Shown here in pieces: positions 1-10,974 of a stretch of 64,000 nucleotides of DNA (position 1 is the first letter of the stretch; every line of letters starts with the position of its first letter). The stretch spans positions 434,001 through 498,000 of the forward strand of contig CAWAQA010000003.1 of the NCBI GenBank assembly GCA_963784065.1, written 5' to 3'. Origin of the DNA: CAWAQA01 sp963784065 (lineage in GTDB: Bacteria > Acidobacteriota > Vicinamibacteria > Vicinamibacterales > UBA2999). Below the pieces are notes generated by a model. It did no database searches and was not told where the DNA came from. It worked only from the letters and a program-made list of their open reading frames with translations. The position numbers and the translations under genes were made by a program.

Positions 1-1132
1 GTCCAGGCGCTGAAGCAGGCGGGGTCGATGAACCCCGTGTTCATGCTCGACGAGATCGACAAGATCTCGGTCGGTTACCAGGGTGACCCCGCCGCGGCGC
101 TCCTCGAGGTGCTCGACCCGGCGCAGAATCACTCGTTCCGCGACCACTATCTCGAGATTCCCGTGGATCTCTCGAAGGTGCTGTTCATCGCCACGTCGAA
201 CCAGCTGGGCACGATTCATCCGGCGCTGCTCGACCGCATGGAGATCATCTCCCTGACTGGATACAGCGAGGAAGAGAAGCTCCACATCGCCCGGAAGTAC
301 CTGCTGCCGCGGCAGATGGCCGAACACGGCCTGCAGCCCGACGTGCTGGAGATCACCGATGCGGCCATCCGCCAGGTCATTTCGGAGTACACCCGCGAAG
401 CCGGGGTCCGGAACCTGGAACGCCAGCTCGGCACGATTTGCCGCAAGGTGGCGGCCCGGGTCGCGACGCGGCCGGCCGACGCCGCGGCCTCCGGAGAAGA
501 CGATCATCGACAAGGCCGATGTCGAGACCCTCCTCGGGCCTGCGAAGTTCAAGAAAGAGGTTGCGTTCCGGACGTCGAGGCCCGGGGTCGCGACCGGTCT
601 GGCGTGGACGGAAACAGGGGGCGACGTACTTTTTATCGAAGCGACCTTGCTTCCGGGCGGGAACCAGAACATCATTCTCACGGGCCAGCTCGGCAACGTC
701 ATGCAGGAGTCGGCGCGTGCGGCGCTCAGTCACCTGCGTGCCACCGCCAGCCAGTGGGGGCTGTCCGACGATTTTCTGGCCAAGCACGACTTGCACGTGC
801 ACGTGCCCGCAGGGGCAATCCCCAAGGACGGCCCTTCGGCCGGCGTGACGATGGCGACGGCGATTCTGTCGGCGGCGCGCAACCGGCCGGTGCGGCAGGA
901 CGTGGCCATGACCGGCGAGATCACGCTGACCGGTCTCGTGCTCCCCGTGGGTGGCATCCGCGAGAAGGCGCTCGCGGCCCGGCGTCTCGGCATCCGGACG
1001 GTCATCCTGCCGGCGCTCAACGAACCCGACCTCGCGGAGTTGCCAGAGGAGATCCGGCGCGACATGAAGTTCGTGCCGGTGGAGAACCTCGAACAGGTCA
1101 TCAAGGTCGCCATGGCCGACGGCGCGGGGTAG
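1..1132 (+). CDS. lon: ATP-dependent Lon protease, 3' part (5' end outside window; one frameshift)
   Basis: C-terminal half of Lon, the cytosolic AAA+ serine protease that degrades misfolded and regulatory proteins. The frame is open from base 1. The Walker B motif FMLDEIDK is encoded near 43-66 and is followed by the AAA lid and then the protease domain. The catalytic dyad is present: Ser in KDGPSAGVTM (836-838) and Lys in GIREKALAA (965-967). The frame moves by +1 between about 480 and 500, and both sides match Lon, so one extra base in the sequence is the likely cause. About 375 residues are visible of the roughly 800 usual for the family. The N-terminal substrate-binding domain and Walker A lie upstream of the window. 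Confidence 0.95.
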
Positions 1133-1311
1133 TGGTGCGTATCTCTCGAATCAGTCATGGCCGCTGCGTTGTCGCGGCCATACAACAGCGGTCGGGGTTC
1201 AATGTGGCTCGCCCCGACGCAGCCGGAACCGGCCTTCATGGACTGTATCAACTGAACCTGTACCGGGTATGACAGCCTTTCGACCACGATTTCGCGGGCC
1301 AACCCCGGGGT

Positions 1312-1335
1312 CCCCAACGCGCCTGCGCGTTGGGG
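1312..1335 (+). terminator. Perfect hairpin after lon
   Basis: A 10-bp perfect inverted repeat, CCCCAACGCG / CGCGTTGGGG, with the 4-nt loop CCTG. It has no U-tract, so it is either a weak terminator or a structured spacer between lon and the next gene. The rest of 1133-1393 shows nothing else recognisable. Confidence 0.4.
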
Positions 1336-1393
1336 TGGGAGCCAACGGGCGGCCCGCTCTAGGAATCACAAGGACATTCCACTAAAGGACCAC

Positions 1394-2565
1394 TTGGCAG
1401 CAGCGATCGTCTTCTACATTTCCGGCCACGGATTCGGACACGCCTCACGCTCCATCGAGGTCATCAACGCGATCCTGGCAAAGCGCCCCGAGACCCGCAT
1501 CGGCGTCCGCACGTCGGCGCCGCGATGGCTGTTCGATCTCACGGTCAAGGGCAAGGTCACCTTCAGCACGCTCGAATGCGACACCGGCGTGGTGCAGATC
1601 GACGCGCTCACGCTCGACGAGGCCGACAGCATCCGCCGTGCGGCGGCGTTCCACAGCGACCTCGTGACGCGCGCGGCCAGCGAAACGCGCGTGCTGCGCG
1701 AGCTCGGCGCGGGCCTCATCGTCGGGGACATCCCGCCGCTCGCCTTCGCCGTCGGGGCGTCGGCCGGCATCGCGTCGGTCGCGGTCGGCAACTTCACGTG
1801 GGACTGGGTCTACGCCGACTATCCGCGGGTCCGCCTCGCGCCCTCGCTGCTGCCGGCGATCCGTGGCGCCTACGCGAAGGCGTCGATGGCGTTGCGGCTG
1901 CCGATGTCAGCCGGCTTCGAGAACATCGCCAACGTCAAGGACATCCCGTTCATCGCGCGCCACGCCGGCAAGACGCGTGAGGAGGTCTGCAAGCTGCTCA
2001 AGCTGCCGGCCGACAAGCCGATCGTGCTCGCGTCGTTCGGCGGCTACGGTCTCCCCGGCCTCGATACCGACGCGCTCGCGAAGCTCAAGAAGTACACCGT
2101 GGTGAACACGTCGAACCTGCCGCTCGGGCGGGTCCGCGCAAGGAAACGCAGACGGCGGAGCGCAAGGGATCGTTCATCAGCGTGAACGAAGAAGCGATGT
2201 ACGACTCCGGCGTCCGCTACGAGGACCTCGTCGGCGCCGCAGAAGCCGTCGTGACGAAGCCGGGCTACGGCATCATCGCCGAGTCGATCGCCAACGACAC
2301 CGCCATCCTCTACACCTCGCGCGGCCACTTCCCCGAGTACGACGTGCTCGTCGAAGAGATGCCGAAGTACGTGCGCAACGCCTTCATCAGCCACGACGAT
2401 CTGTTCGCCGGCAAGTGGGAAGCGTTTCTCGACAAGCTGCTGGCGCAGCCCAAGCCGAAGAAGAAGCCCGAGACCAACGGCGCGGACGTCGCCGCCGACA
2501 TCCTGCTCAAGGCCCTGGACAAGCCGCCGAAGAAGCCGCGCGGACGGCCGCGGGCGAAGTTCTAG
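1394..2565 (+). CDS. Glycosyltransferase-like protein (GT-B type, arabinokinase N-domain-like; one frameshift)
   Basis: About 390 residues. The N-terminus has the motif ISGHGFGHASR, typical of GT-B nucleotide-sugar transferases and of the transferase-like half of plant L-arabinokinase. A later GYGIIAES segment resembles the nucleotide-binding region of MurG-like enzymes. The start is TTG 1394 with AAAGGA 7 nt upstream. The frame shifts by -1 near 2128 in GGGCGGG, and both sides fit one protein (LPLG, then PRKETQTAERKG). The C-terminal tail is Lys/Pro-rich (KPKKKPETNG). Acceptor and donor cannot be told from sequence. It faces the methyltransferase gene across a shared hairpin. Confidence 0.7.
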
Positions 2566-2570
2566 ACTAG

Positions 2571-2654
2571 GGCAGCTGGCAGCTGGCAGAAAGACAAAAG
2601 GCGGCCGCACGGCCGCCTTTTCTTGCGTACTGCCTGCTGCCTGCTGCCAGCTAC
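2571..2654. repeat. Inverted heptad arrays flanking a hairpin
   Basis: Left arm: GGCAGCT twice plus GGCAG (2571-2589). Right arm: ACTGCCT, GCTGCCT, GCTGCCA, GCTAC (2629-2654). Both arms have 7-bp periodicity and face each other. The right arm runs into the stop codon of the methyltransferase gene (2651-2653). Confidence 0.7.
2596..2621. terminator. Bidirectional terminator
   Basis: Inverted repeat AAAAGGCGGCCG-CA-CGGCCGCCTTTT. It is A-rich before and T-rich after, so it can act as a Rho-independent terminator on both strands. It lies between two convergent genes (stops at 2565 and 2651). Confidence 0.85.
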
Positions 2655-3333
2655 TTGATGCAGGTGACCAGCGACCAGATCCGCGGCACGTTGACCTTCT
2701 CGATCGAAATCGGCTGCAGTTCGGCCTGGGCGAGGAAGCCTGGCAGATCGAGGTCGGACTTGAACCCGATGTGCACCGTGAACGGCGAGATCGCCCGCTC
2801 GATGCGCGAGAGGATCGGGTTGGCGCTGCGGAAATGATTCAGGACGATGATCTTGCCGCCAGGCTTGCAGACGCGGCGCATCTCGCGCACGACCTTGACC
2901 GGATCGGGCACGACGCTCACGAGGTACGGCGCATAGACGATGTCGAACGAGTCGTCGGCGAAGGTGAGGTTGGCGGCGTCCATCTCGAGCAGCCGCACGT
3001 TGCGCAAGACTTCGCGCGCGACACGCTCGCGGGCCTTCTCCAGCATCGACGACGACAGGTCGATGCCGGTGACCTGGCAATTGGCGGATAGAGCGAGGTG
3101 TTGATGCCGGTGCCGACGCCGACTTCGAGAACGCGATCGCCGGGCCGGATGCCCATCCGGTCGATCGCGACGAGCCGCCCCGGGTGGAGCGTGGGGCCGA
3201 AAACGAGGTCGTAGACGTTCGCCAGTTTCTCGTAGACGCGCTCGACGAAGTGATTCTCGACGGCGGTCACCGATAGCGCCCGCGTGGCTACGTCGGATCC
3301 GAAATCGTCGCTCTCACGTTCAAACAGCGCCAT
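2651..3333 (-). CDS. Class I SAM methyltransferase, PmtA (phosphatidylethanolamine N-methyltransferase)-like; one frameshift
   Basis: About 227 residues. The SAM-binding motif VLEVGVGTGINTSLYP is followed, after a -1 frame break near 3085, by CQVTGIDLSSSMLEKA. Later come DAANLTFADDSFD, APYLVSVVPDP and RRVCKPGGKIIVLNHF. These are the features of the Rhodobacter/Sinorhizobium-type PmtA family, which methylates phosphatidylethanolamine toward phosphatidylcholine at the membrane. Other small-molecule methyltransferases share the fold, so the substrate is inferred. The start is ATG 3333. Transcription runs toward the shared terminator at 2596-2621. Confidence 0.7.
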
Positions 3334-3534
3334 TCAGTGGCCTCCCCGGCCTGGTTCGCGCTCGCGCGCGAACCGACATCTTCGGGCAGATTACGAGCCT
3401 GTCTTACAAGCGTGAAGCCCGTAACCTGTTCGGCTCGTTGCACTTCAGGCTGATCTTGCTCCGTGGAACCGCTCACGGCCGTCGGGGCACTATATCTTTC
3501 CAGCCGTACTTCAACAAGCCGATTGTGCAGCGTC

Positions 3535-5378
<1,844 letters not shown>

Positions 5379-5399
5379 GATGCGTCTTCGGTCAACAGT

Positions 5400-5489
5400 C
5401 TACGGTCTACGGTTTACGGTCTACGGTCTACGGTGGCTCGTCCGCTGCCCCGCATGACCGCAGACCGGAGACCGAAGACCGTAGACCCG
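5400..5489. repeat. Inverted heptad arrays (CTACGGT x5 and AGACCGN x4)
   Basis: Five tandem 7-mers CTACGGT (the third is TTACGGT) occupy 5400-5434. After 27 bp come AGACCGG, AGACCGA, AGACCGT, AGACCCG (5462-5489), which read as the opposite strand of the first arm. This fills the gap between the methyltransferase start and the phosphoesterase stop. Confidence 0.85.
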
Positions 5490-5496
5490 GATTATC

Positions 5497-6179
5497 TCAC
5501 TGCTCGATCTTCTCGTATGCCAGCGTCGCTGCGTCGATCAGCAGGTACGACCGGTTGATGCGATCGATGCAGACCGACGGGACGCCTTCACGCGTCGTCT
5601 CGGTGAAGCGGTGGTGATGCCCGCAGAGGTGCAGCCGCGGCTTCAGCGCCGCGAGCACCTCGTTGATCGCCGGCTTCCCCGCGTCACGCCGTCGCGGTCG
5701 CGCACCGGCCGCCGCGTCGTCCACCAGGATGAAGGGCCGCGCCGCCTCGTGCGTCATCAGGATGTCCACACCCTCGAGACGCTTGCACGCCTCCGCCTCC
5801 TCGCGCACGAAGTGGCGCCGCTTGTCGTCCTTCGCCGTGTGCGGCAAGCGACGCCGCCGGCGTGTCGAACCACGTCGGGCGCGAACGTGCCGCCCAGACC
5901 GGCCACCTGCAGCGGACCGACCTGCACGGCCGTGCCGTTCGCGAATGTAGTGCAGGTCGGCGGTGGTGCGGCGCCCCGGCCTCCCACGCGGCGATGCGAT
6001 CGAAGTCCTCGTTGTTGCCCTTGATCCAGTACAGCGGCGCCGTCGGTCTCCGGGTAGGCGCCGGTGCGGCTCGCGAGATCGCCGACGCACAGCCAGAGCG
6101 GCACGTCCGGATGCCGCGCGATCGCGCGCGTGAGCGCGTCGAAATTACCGTGGATATCGGCGACGGCGCCGATGATCAT
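5497..6179 (-). CDS. Calcineurin-like metallophosphoesterase (several frameshifts)
   Basis: About 226 residues. All class III phosphoesterase metal-binding blocks can be found once frames are joined: VADIHGN at the N-terminus, CVGDLA, then YWIKGNNEDFD in a second frame, and ILMTHEA and LCGHHH near the C-terminus. These bind a di-metal centre that hydrolyses phosphomono- or diesters. At least four single-base breaks lie between about 6050 and 5845, more than in any neighbour, yet every motif survives. The start is ATG 6179, immediately downstream of a heptad array. The physiological substrate is unknown. Confidence 0.75.
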
Positions 6180-6182
6180 GAC

Positions 6183-6275
6183 CTTCGGGCTTCGGGCTCC
6201 ACGTCAGGCTAAAGGCGCCAGGCTCGGGTGACAGCTTCAACGCCCGGGAGCCTGGGGGCCGGAGCCCGACGCCTG
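6183..6275. repeat. Inverted heptad arrays overlapping the end of nuoI
   Basis: Left arm 6183-6224 (CTTCGGG twice, CTCCACG, TCAGGCT, AAAGGCG, CCAGGCT). Right arm 6241-6275 (CGCCCGG, GAGCCTG, GGGGCCG, GAGCCCG, ACGCCTG). The right arm encodes the last residues of the NuoI protein on the minus strand. Confidence 0.75.
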
Positions 6276-6692
6276 ACGAGCAGGTCTGTCCTTGTCCCAG
6301 ATGAAGTCGTCCTTGCTGTAGACGGCGAGCTCGTAGTCCTTGCCCATGAAGATCGCCGACACCGGGCAGGCTTCCTCGCAGTAGCCGCAGAAGATGCAGC
6401 GCGTCTTGTGGATCTGGTAGATCTTCGCGTAGCGCGGGCCGGCCATCACCGTGCCGTCGTTCTCCGCCGCCTCGAGGTAGATGGCGTCCGCCGGGCACGC
6501 CACCGAGCACAGCCCGCAGGCCACGCACTTCTCGAGGCCGTTCTCGTCCCGCATCAGCACCTGCTTGCCGCGATACTTCGGGAACATCGGAACCTTCTGT
6601 TCCGGGTAGTTCACCGTGACCTTCGGCTTGAACATGTGGCGGAAGGTGGTCGCGAGCCCATGGAGAAGGGGTCCAATCATGCCCCCAATCAT
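6237..6692 (-). CDS. nuoI: NADH-quinone oxidoreductase subunit I
   Basis: 151 residues. It contains two 4Fe-4S ferredoxin motifs, CVACGLCSVACP and CIFCGYCEEACP, as in the NuoI subunit that carries clusters N6a/N6b of respiratory complex I at the inner membrane. The family landmarks MFKPKVTVNYPEQ and DFIWDKDRP are also present. Start is ATG 6692 (GGGAG upstream); an in-frame ATG at 6680 is an alternative. The last ~14 residues (QASGSGPQAPGR) are encoded by a heptad repeat array and are not conserved-looking. No other nuo gene is in the window, so this is either a lone subunit gene or part of a scattered complex. Confidence 0.93.
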   Translation of the reverse strand: MIGGMIGPLLHGLATTFRHMFKPKVTVNYPEQKVPMFPKYRGKQVLMRDENGLEKCVACGLCSVACPADAIYLEAAENDGTVMAGPRYAKIYQIHKTRCIFCGYCEEACPVSAIFMGKDYELAVYSKDDFIWDKDRPARQASGSGPQAPGR

Positions 6693-6696
6693 ATCA

Positions 6697-6808
6697 GACT
6701 CCCAACTCCCAATTCGGCCTGGTTCGGCACCAGCACCCGAACAAGGCGTCCGTCTCGGGACCTCAGGCGAGTCGGCGGCAGCGCAAGAGCGCTGCGAATC
6801 GGGAGTTG
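6697..6808. repeat. Heptad array with inverted copy before the LytS-type gene
   Basis: GACTCCC, AACTCCC, AATTCGG at 6697-6717. An opposite-strand copy (CGAATCG, GGAGTTG) lies at 6796-6808, directly before the -10 element of the kinase gene. Confidence 0.6.
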
Positions 6809-6812
6809 TGCA

Positions 6813-6818
6813 TACAAT
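6813..6818 (+). promoter_or_regulatory. -10 element TACAAT, 6 bp before GTG
   Basis: TACAAT ends 6 nt before the GTG start at 6825, the distance expected if transcription begins at the start codon. No Shine-Dalgarno sequence is visible. No clear -35. Confidence 0.55.
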
Positions 6819-6824
6819 GTCCCC

Positions 6825-8148
6825 GTGCTCCAGGAGCCCAGATTCCTATCCGCGGAGCAGTTCCTGCTGACCACGCTCATCGTCAAGCTCGCCATCATGG
6901 CGGTGCTGGCGACGATGCTGGCGCGGTATCACCGGTTCCGCCACATCCTGATCTTCGAGCGCCGCGGCTGGCTGGACCGGCTGGTGTTCGTCCTCGCGAT
7001 CGGCGTGCCGCTGATGGCCGGCGTCGCCTTCCGGCTGCTGCTCAACTACAACGCCGCCGACCTGACGCTCGAGGGCGCGTTTCTCGCCGGGCTGATCGCC
7101 GGACCTTATGCGGGGGCGCTCGTCGGCGCGCTCGTCGCCTTCCCGCCACTCCTCGCCGGCGAGCTCATCGCCGTGCCCTTTGCCATCGGCTGCGGGTTCG
7201 CCGGGGGCGGCCTGCGCGAGGCGTGCCCGAAGGAAGCGATCTGGCAGTTCACGCCGTTCGTCTTCGTGGACCTGCGGAAGCACCTCTGGCACATGGTGCG
7301 GAAGCTCGAAACCAACTGGCAGCTCGTGCTCCTGCTCGCGCCGGTCGCGCTCGAACTGCTGCGCCAGGCGCTCGGCCTGCGGTTCGGCGCCGGAACGGCT
7401 GTTCTACCTCGGGTCGCCTTCGCACTGGATGACGGCGCTCGTCGTGCTCGCCACCGTGCTCGCGGTGGCGACGCCGATCAAGATCTGGAACAGCGCCCGC
7501 ATCGAGCACCGCCTGCAGGAGCAGGAAAAGCTGCTGCTCGCCGCGAAGATCGAGGCGCTCAAGAGCCAGATCAACCCGCACTTCCTCTTCAACACGCTGG
7601 CGTCGATCTCGTCGCTGATTCGATCGCAGCCGGAAACGGCGCGCATGCTGATCATCAAGCTGTCGGGACTGCTGCGCCGGCTGCTGCGCAGTGACCAGCA
7701 TTTCATCACGCTGCGCGAGGAGCTGGAGTCGATCGACGAGTACCTCGACATCGAGGTCGTCCGCTTCGGGCCGAAGCTGAAGGTGCACAAGGAGATCAGC
7801 GCCGATACCTACGAGCTGATCGTCCCGAGCATGATCCTCCAGCCGCTGGTCGAGAACTCGATCAAGCACGGCCTCTCGCGCAAGGTGGGCGCCGGCTCGA
7901 TCCTGATTCGCAGCTGGCGCGAGCACGGGCGCGCCGTGATCGAGGTCGAGGACGACGGGATGGGGTTCGTGCTGGATCGGCTCGAGCAGCCGATGTCGAG
8001 CGGGATCGGCCTCGCCAACGTGCGCGAGCGCCTGCGCGTCATCTACGGCACGACGTACCACCTGACGCTGACCAGCGAGCCCGGGCAGGGAACCATCGCG
8101 CGCATCGAGATCCCTGAGCTGATGGTCGCGGAGCCGATCACGGCATGA
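6825..8148 (+). CDS. LytS-type sensor histidine kinase (one frameshift)
   Basis: About 440 residues. The N-terminal ~200 residues hold several membrane segments (LLTTLIVKLAIMAVLATML, RLVFVLAIGVPLMAGVAF and the glycine-rich GLIAGPYAGALVGALVAF), as in the 5TM receptor of the LytS/YehU family. His252 lies in the His_kinase signature INPHFLFNTLASI, followed by PLVENSIKHGL (N box) and DDGMGF / GIGLANVRERL (ATPase). It would autophosphorylate and pass phosphate to the LytTR regulator encoded 40 bp downstream. A +1 break near 7400 is fixed by dropping one base. Start GTG 6825, apparently leaderless. The signal sensed is unknown. Confidence 0.88.
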
Positions 8149-8158
8149 TCAACGCCCA

Positions 8159-8186
8159 GCCCCCGACTCCCACCTCTCAACTGCCG
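8159..8186 (+). repeat. Heptad array between sensor and regulator genes
   Basis: Four 7-mers, GCCCCCG, ACTCCCA, CCTCTCA, ACTGCCG, end 2 bp before the regulator start codon. Confidence 0.5.
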
Positions 8187-8188
8187 CG

Positions 8189-8983
8189 ATGAGCCAGTTG
8201 AGAGTCATGGTCGTGGACGACGAGCAACTCGCGCGCGAGGAGCTCTGCTATCAGCTCGAGCAGATCGGCGATGTCGAGGTCGTGGCCCAGGCCGGCAACG
8301 GCCTGGAGGCCCTGACCGCCGTCGATCGCCACGAGCCCGACCTCGTCTTCCTGGACATCCAGATGCCGGGGCTGACCGGGTTCGAAGTGGCGCGGCGCCT
8401 TCTCGCGCGCGAGGACGACTCCCCGGCGCTGGTGTTCGTGACGGCCTTCGACCAGCACGCCATCGAGGCGTTCGAGGTGAACGCCGTGGATTACCTGCTG
8501 AAACCGGTGGAGGGCGCCAGGCTGGAGCAGGCGCTCGTCAGGGCGCGGCGGCGGCTGAGCTCGGAGCGTCCGGTAGCCGGTCCCGGGGCGCCGCTCAACG
8601 ATCAACTCGAACAAATCGTCAAAATGATGGCAGGCCGGCACGTCCGGCGGGACCAGGTTGCCATAAAAACGGGAGAAAGGTTCATTCTCGTCCAGGCCGA
8701 CGAGATCATCTACGCCTCGGTGGCCGACGAGTCGATTAACATAGTGACAGGCCAGGTGACAGGAACGTCCAACTACCGGACACTGGACGACCTGCAGGCG
8801 CGGCTGGATCCGGAGATCTTCTGGCGCGTCCACCGGTCGCACCTGGTCAACATCAACAAGATCAAGGAGATTGTCCCTTGGTTCAGCAGGAACTACATCC
8901 TCAGGATGAAGGACACGAAGGCGACGGAAATCCCCGTCAGCCGCTCGCAGACGAAGCGGCTCCGGGAGTATCTGAAGCTCTGA
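8189..8983 (+). CDS. LytTR-family response regulator
   Basis: 264 residues. A receiver domain (residues 4-120) has the acidic pair Asp10/Asp11, the phospho-acceptor Asp56 in LVFLDIQMPG, the conserved Thr in FVTAF and Lys in YLLKPVEG. A LytTR DNA-binding domain follows (about 155-262: VAIKTGERFILVQADEI, FWRVHRSHLVNINKI). It is the partner of the LytS-type kinase just upstream. Its stop is separated from the next gene (signal peptidase) by 2 nt, suggesting one operon. LytTR regulators often control envelope, autolysis or transport genes. Target genes cannot be read from the sequence. Confidence 0.92.
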   Translation: MSQLRVMVVDDEQLAREELCYQLEQIGDVEVVAQAGNGLEALTAVDRHEPDLVFLDIQMPGLTGFEVARRLLAREDDSPALVFVTAFDQHAIEAFEVNAVDYLLKPVEGARLEQALVRARRRLSSERPVAGPGAPLNDQLEQIVKMMAGRHVRRDQVAIKTGERFILVQADEIIYASVADESINIVTGQVTGTSNYRTLDDLQARLDPEIFWRVHRSHLVNINKIKEIVPWFSRNYILRMKDTKATEIPVSRSQTKRLREYLKL

Positions 8984-8985
8984 CC

Positions 8986-10007
8986 GTGTCCGGGCCGACC
9001 GAGGATGACCCCACGCGGCGGCATGAGGACCTGGCAGTAAGCCCGGTCGAACCCACGACGACGTACGAGCCCAGGGAAACTGTCGCGTCCCCGGACGCTT
9101 ACGGACCAGCGGCGTCCTACGACGTCGCGCCCTCCTCGGAACCGCTACCGCGGTACGAAGCCGTCTCGCCCGGCGAGGCCACCGGGGCCGACGAGGAACC
9201 GGGACCTTTCGAGGCCAGTCGCGGCCCACGAGGACCCGGGACGCCTTATGAGGGCACGGTGCCTTACGAGGGTGCGGGGCCTGACGAGGGCACGGAGACT
9301 TACGACGCCACCGCCGAGGCGGCGCCGGCGTCGGCGTACGAAGCCACGCCGACCTATACCCCGTGGAACCAGCCGCGGGGTTCAGCCACACGGACGCCGC
9401 GCTGATGATGCCCGCCGCCGAGGGGACGGCGACCAGCCCGGAGATGCGGCTGGAGCTCGACGACCGGACCGCGGTCATCATGCAGCGGCTCAACGTCTGG
9501 AAGGACGAGCTGGTCGCCTGGTTCAAGACGCTCGCCTCGGCGGCCGTCTACGCCACGCTCATCGTGACCTTCGGTTTTCAGGTCGCACGTGTCGAGGGCC
9601 AGAGCATGGCGCCGACGCTGGCCGACCAGGACCGCCTCATCGTGAACAAGCTCGCCTACCGGATGGGCGAGCCGCGCCGCGGCGACATCGTGATGCTGTA
9701 CTACCCGCTCAACCCCGACAAATCGTTCGTGAAGCGCGTCATCGCCGAGGAAGGCGACCAGGTGCGGATCGTGGACGGACGGGTGTACGTGAACGACGTA
9801 CCGATGGGTGACGACTTCGTGCCGCCCGAGTATCGCAGCCACGACGACTTCGGGCCCACCGTGATCCCAGAGGGCTATTACTTCGTGCTCGGCGACCACC
9901 GGAACAACAGTTCCGACAGCCGCCACTGGGGCATGGTGCCAAAGAAGTACATCATCGGCAGAGTGCAGCTTCGCTGGTGGCCGATCCCGACGGCCCGCGT
10001 GTTCTGA
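8986..10007 (+). CDS. lepB: Signal peptidase I with long disordered N-terminal extension (one frameshift)
   Basis: The C-terminal ~215 residues are a clear type I signal peptidase: one membrane segment (AAVYATLIVTFGFQ), catalytic Ser in EGQSMAPTL, catalytic Lys in SFVKRVIAEEGD and the box GDHRNNSSDSR. It cleaves signal peptides on the periplasmic side of the inner membrane. Before it, from GTG 8986, an open frame of ~125 residues rich in Pro, Glu, Thr and Tyr carries ~6-residue repeats of the type PYEGTV / PYEGAG / PDEGTE. This joins the peptidase frame if one missing base is restored near 9377. A shorter product starting at GTG 9363 is possible. Its end overlaps the next gene by 31 bp. Confidence 0.85.
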
Positions 10008-10897
10008 CGACCGACCGCTACACGGCGGTCGTTTCCGTTCTCTACCGCGTTCTCTTTCTCAACCTCGCGGTTGCCGTCGTCAAGATCGCCCTGGGCTATG
10101 TGACCGGGGCGGTCTCCATCCTGTCTGACGGCTTTCATTCGCTCACCGACTCCGCCTCGAACATCGTCGCGCTGATCGGCGTGTCCGTGGCGCGGCGGCC
10201 GCCCGACCGGAACCATCCGTACGGCCATCGCAAGTACGAGACGATGGCGTCGGTCGGGATCCTCGTCTTCCTCATCGTGGTCCTGCTCCAGGTCGTCACG
10301 TCCGCGGCCGATCGCCTGATGAACGGCGGCACGCCCAGGGTGTTTCCCGAGGGGATCGGCATCATGGCGGTCACGCTGGTCGTCAACGTGTTCGTGATGC
10401 GCTACGAGCTGCGCGAAGGGCGCCGACTGAAGAGCGAGGTCCTGAACGCCGACGCGATGCACACCCGCAGCGACGTCATGACGTCGGCCACGGTGCTTGC
10501 GGCGCTCATCGCCGTCTGGTGGGGCTTTCCCCTCCTCGATCCGCTGGCGGCGCTGCTCGTGGCCGGGTTCATCGGTCACGCCGGCTGGCAAATCGCGACG
10601 GACGCGTCACGGATTCTGTCGGACGAGATCGTGATCGATGAGGATGACGTCCGCACTGTGGTGTACTCGGTGCCGAAGGTCATCGGCTGCGAGAAAATCC
10701 GGACACGCGGCTCGACCGATCATGCGTTCATGGACCTGCATGTCTGGCTCGACAGTCAGACGCCTCTTCAGCAGGCGCACGCGACGTCGCACGAGGTGAA
10801 GGACAAGCTCATGTCGAGATTTCCGCAGCTCGTGGACGTGGTGATTCACATCGAGCCGCCTCCTCCGGGCTCGGAGGCCGGGACGCGGGATTCGTAG
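9977..10897 (+). CDS. Cation diffusion facilitator (CDF) family efflux protein
   Basis: 306 residues. The six-helix CDF fold is evident. The transport-site motifs are in helix 2 (SDGFHSLTDSASN) and helix 5 (NADAMHTRSDVMTS), followed by the cytoplasmic dimer domain ending VIHIEPPPPG. The His/Asp ligands suggest zinc or another divalent transition metal, exported from the cytosol by proton exchange. The start GTG 9977 lies inside the end of lepB, so translation is probably coupled. The last residues (PPGSEAGTRDS) are encoded within a heptad array. Confidence 0.92.
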   Translation: MADPDGPRVLTTDRYTAVVSVLYRVLFLNLAVAVVKIALGYVTGAVSILSDGFHSLTDSASNIVALIGVSVARRPPDRNHPYGHRKYETMASVGILVFLIVVLLQVVTSAADRLMNGGTPRVFPEGIGIMAVTLVVNVFVMRYELREGRRLKSEVLNADAMHTRSDVMTSATVLAALIAVWWGFPLLDPLAALLVAGFIGHAGWQIATDASRILSDEIVIDEDDVRTVVYSVPKVIGCEKIRTRGSTDHAFMDLHVWLDSQTPLQQAHATSHEVKDKLMSRFPQLVDVVIHIEPPPPGSEAGTRDS

Positions 10898-10951
10898 ATC
10901 CCGAGCCGGCGCTCCGAATCTCGATTCCCGCCCGAATCCCCAAGCCCGGCA
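10865..10951. repeat. Inverted heptad arrays spanning the CDF stop codon
   Basis: Left arm CCGGGCT, CGGAGGC, CGGGACG, CGGGATT (10865-10892) is inside the coding end. Right arm AATCTCG, ATTCCCG, CCCGAAT, CCCCAAG, CCCGGCA (10917-10951) is the opposite-strand version. Confidence 0.75.
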
Positions 10952-10974
10952 TCGGTATTGCTCCGGCCTTCGCC

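Noticed and set aside
5379..5400. SAM or cobalamin riboswitch upstream of the methionine gene
   Set aside because: The spacer is too short and repeat-filled; no conserved riboswitch core was recognised.
5400..5434. Tandem CTACGGT repeats taken as a CRISPR array
   Set aside because: Units are 7 bp and contiguous with no unique spacers, and no cas genes are in the window.
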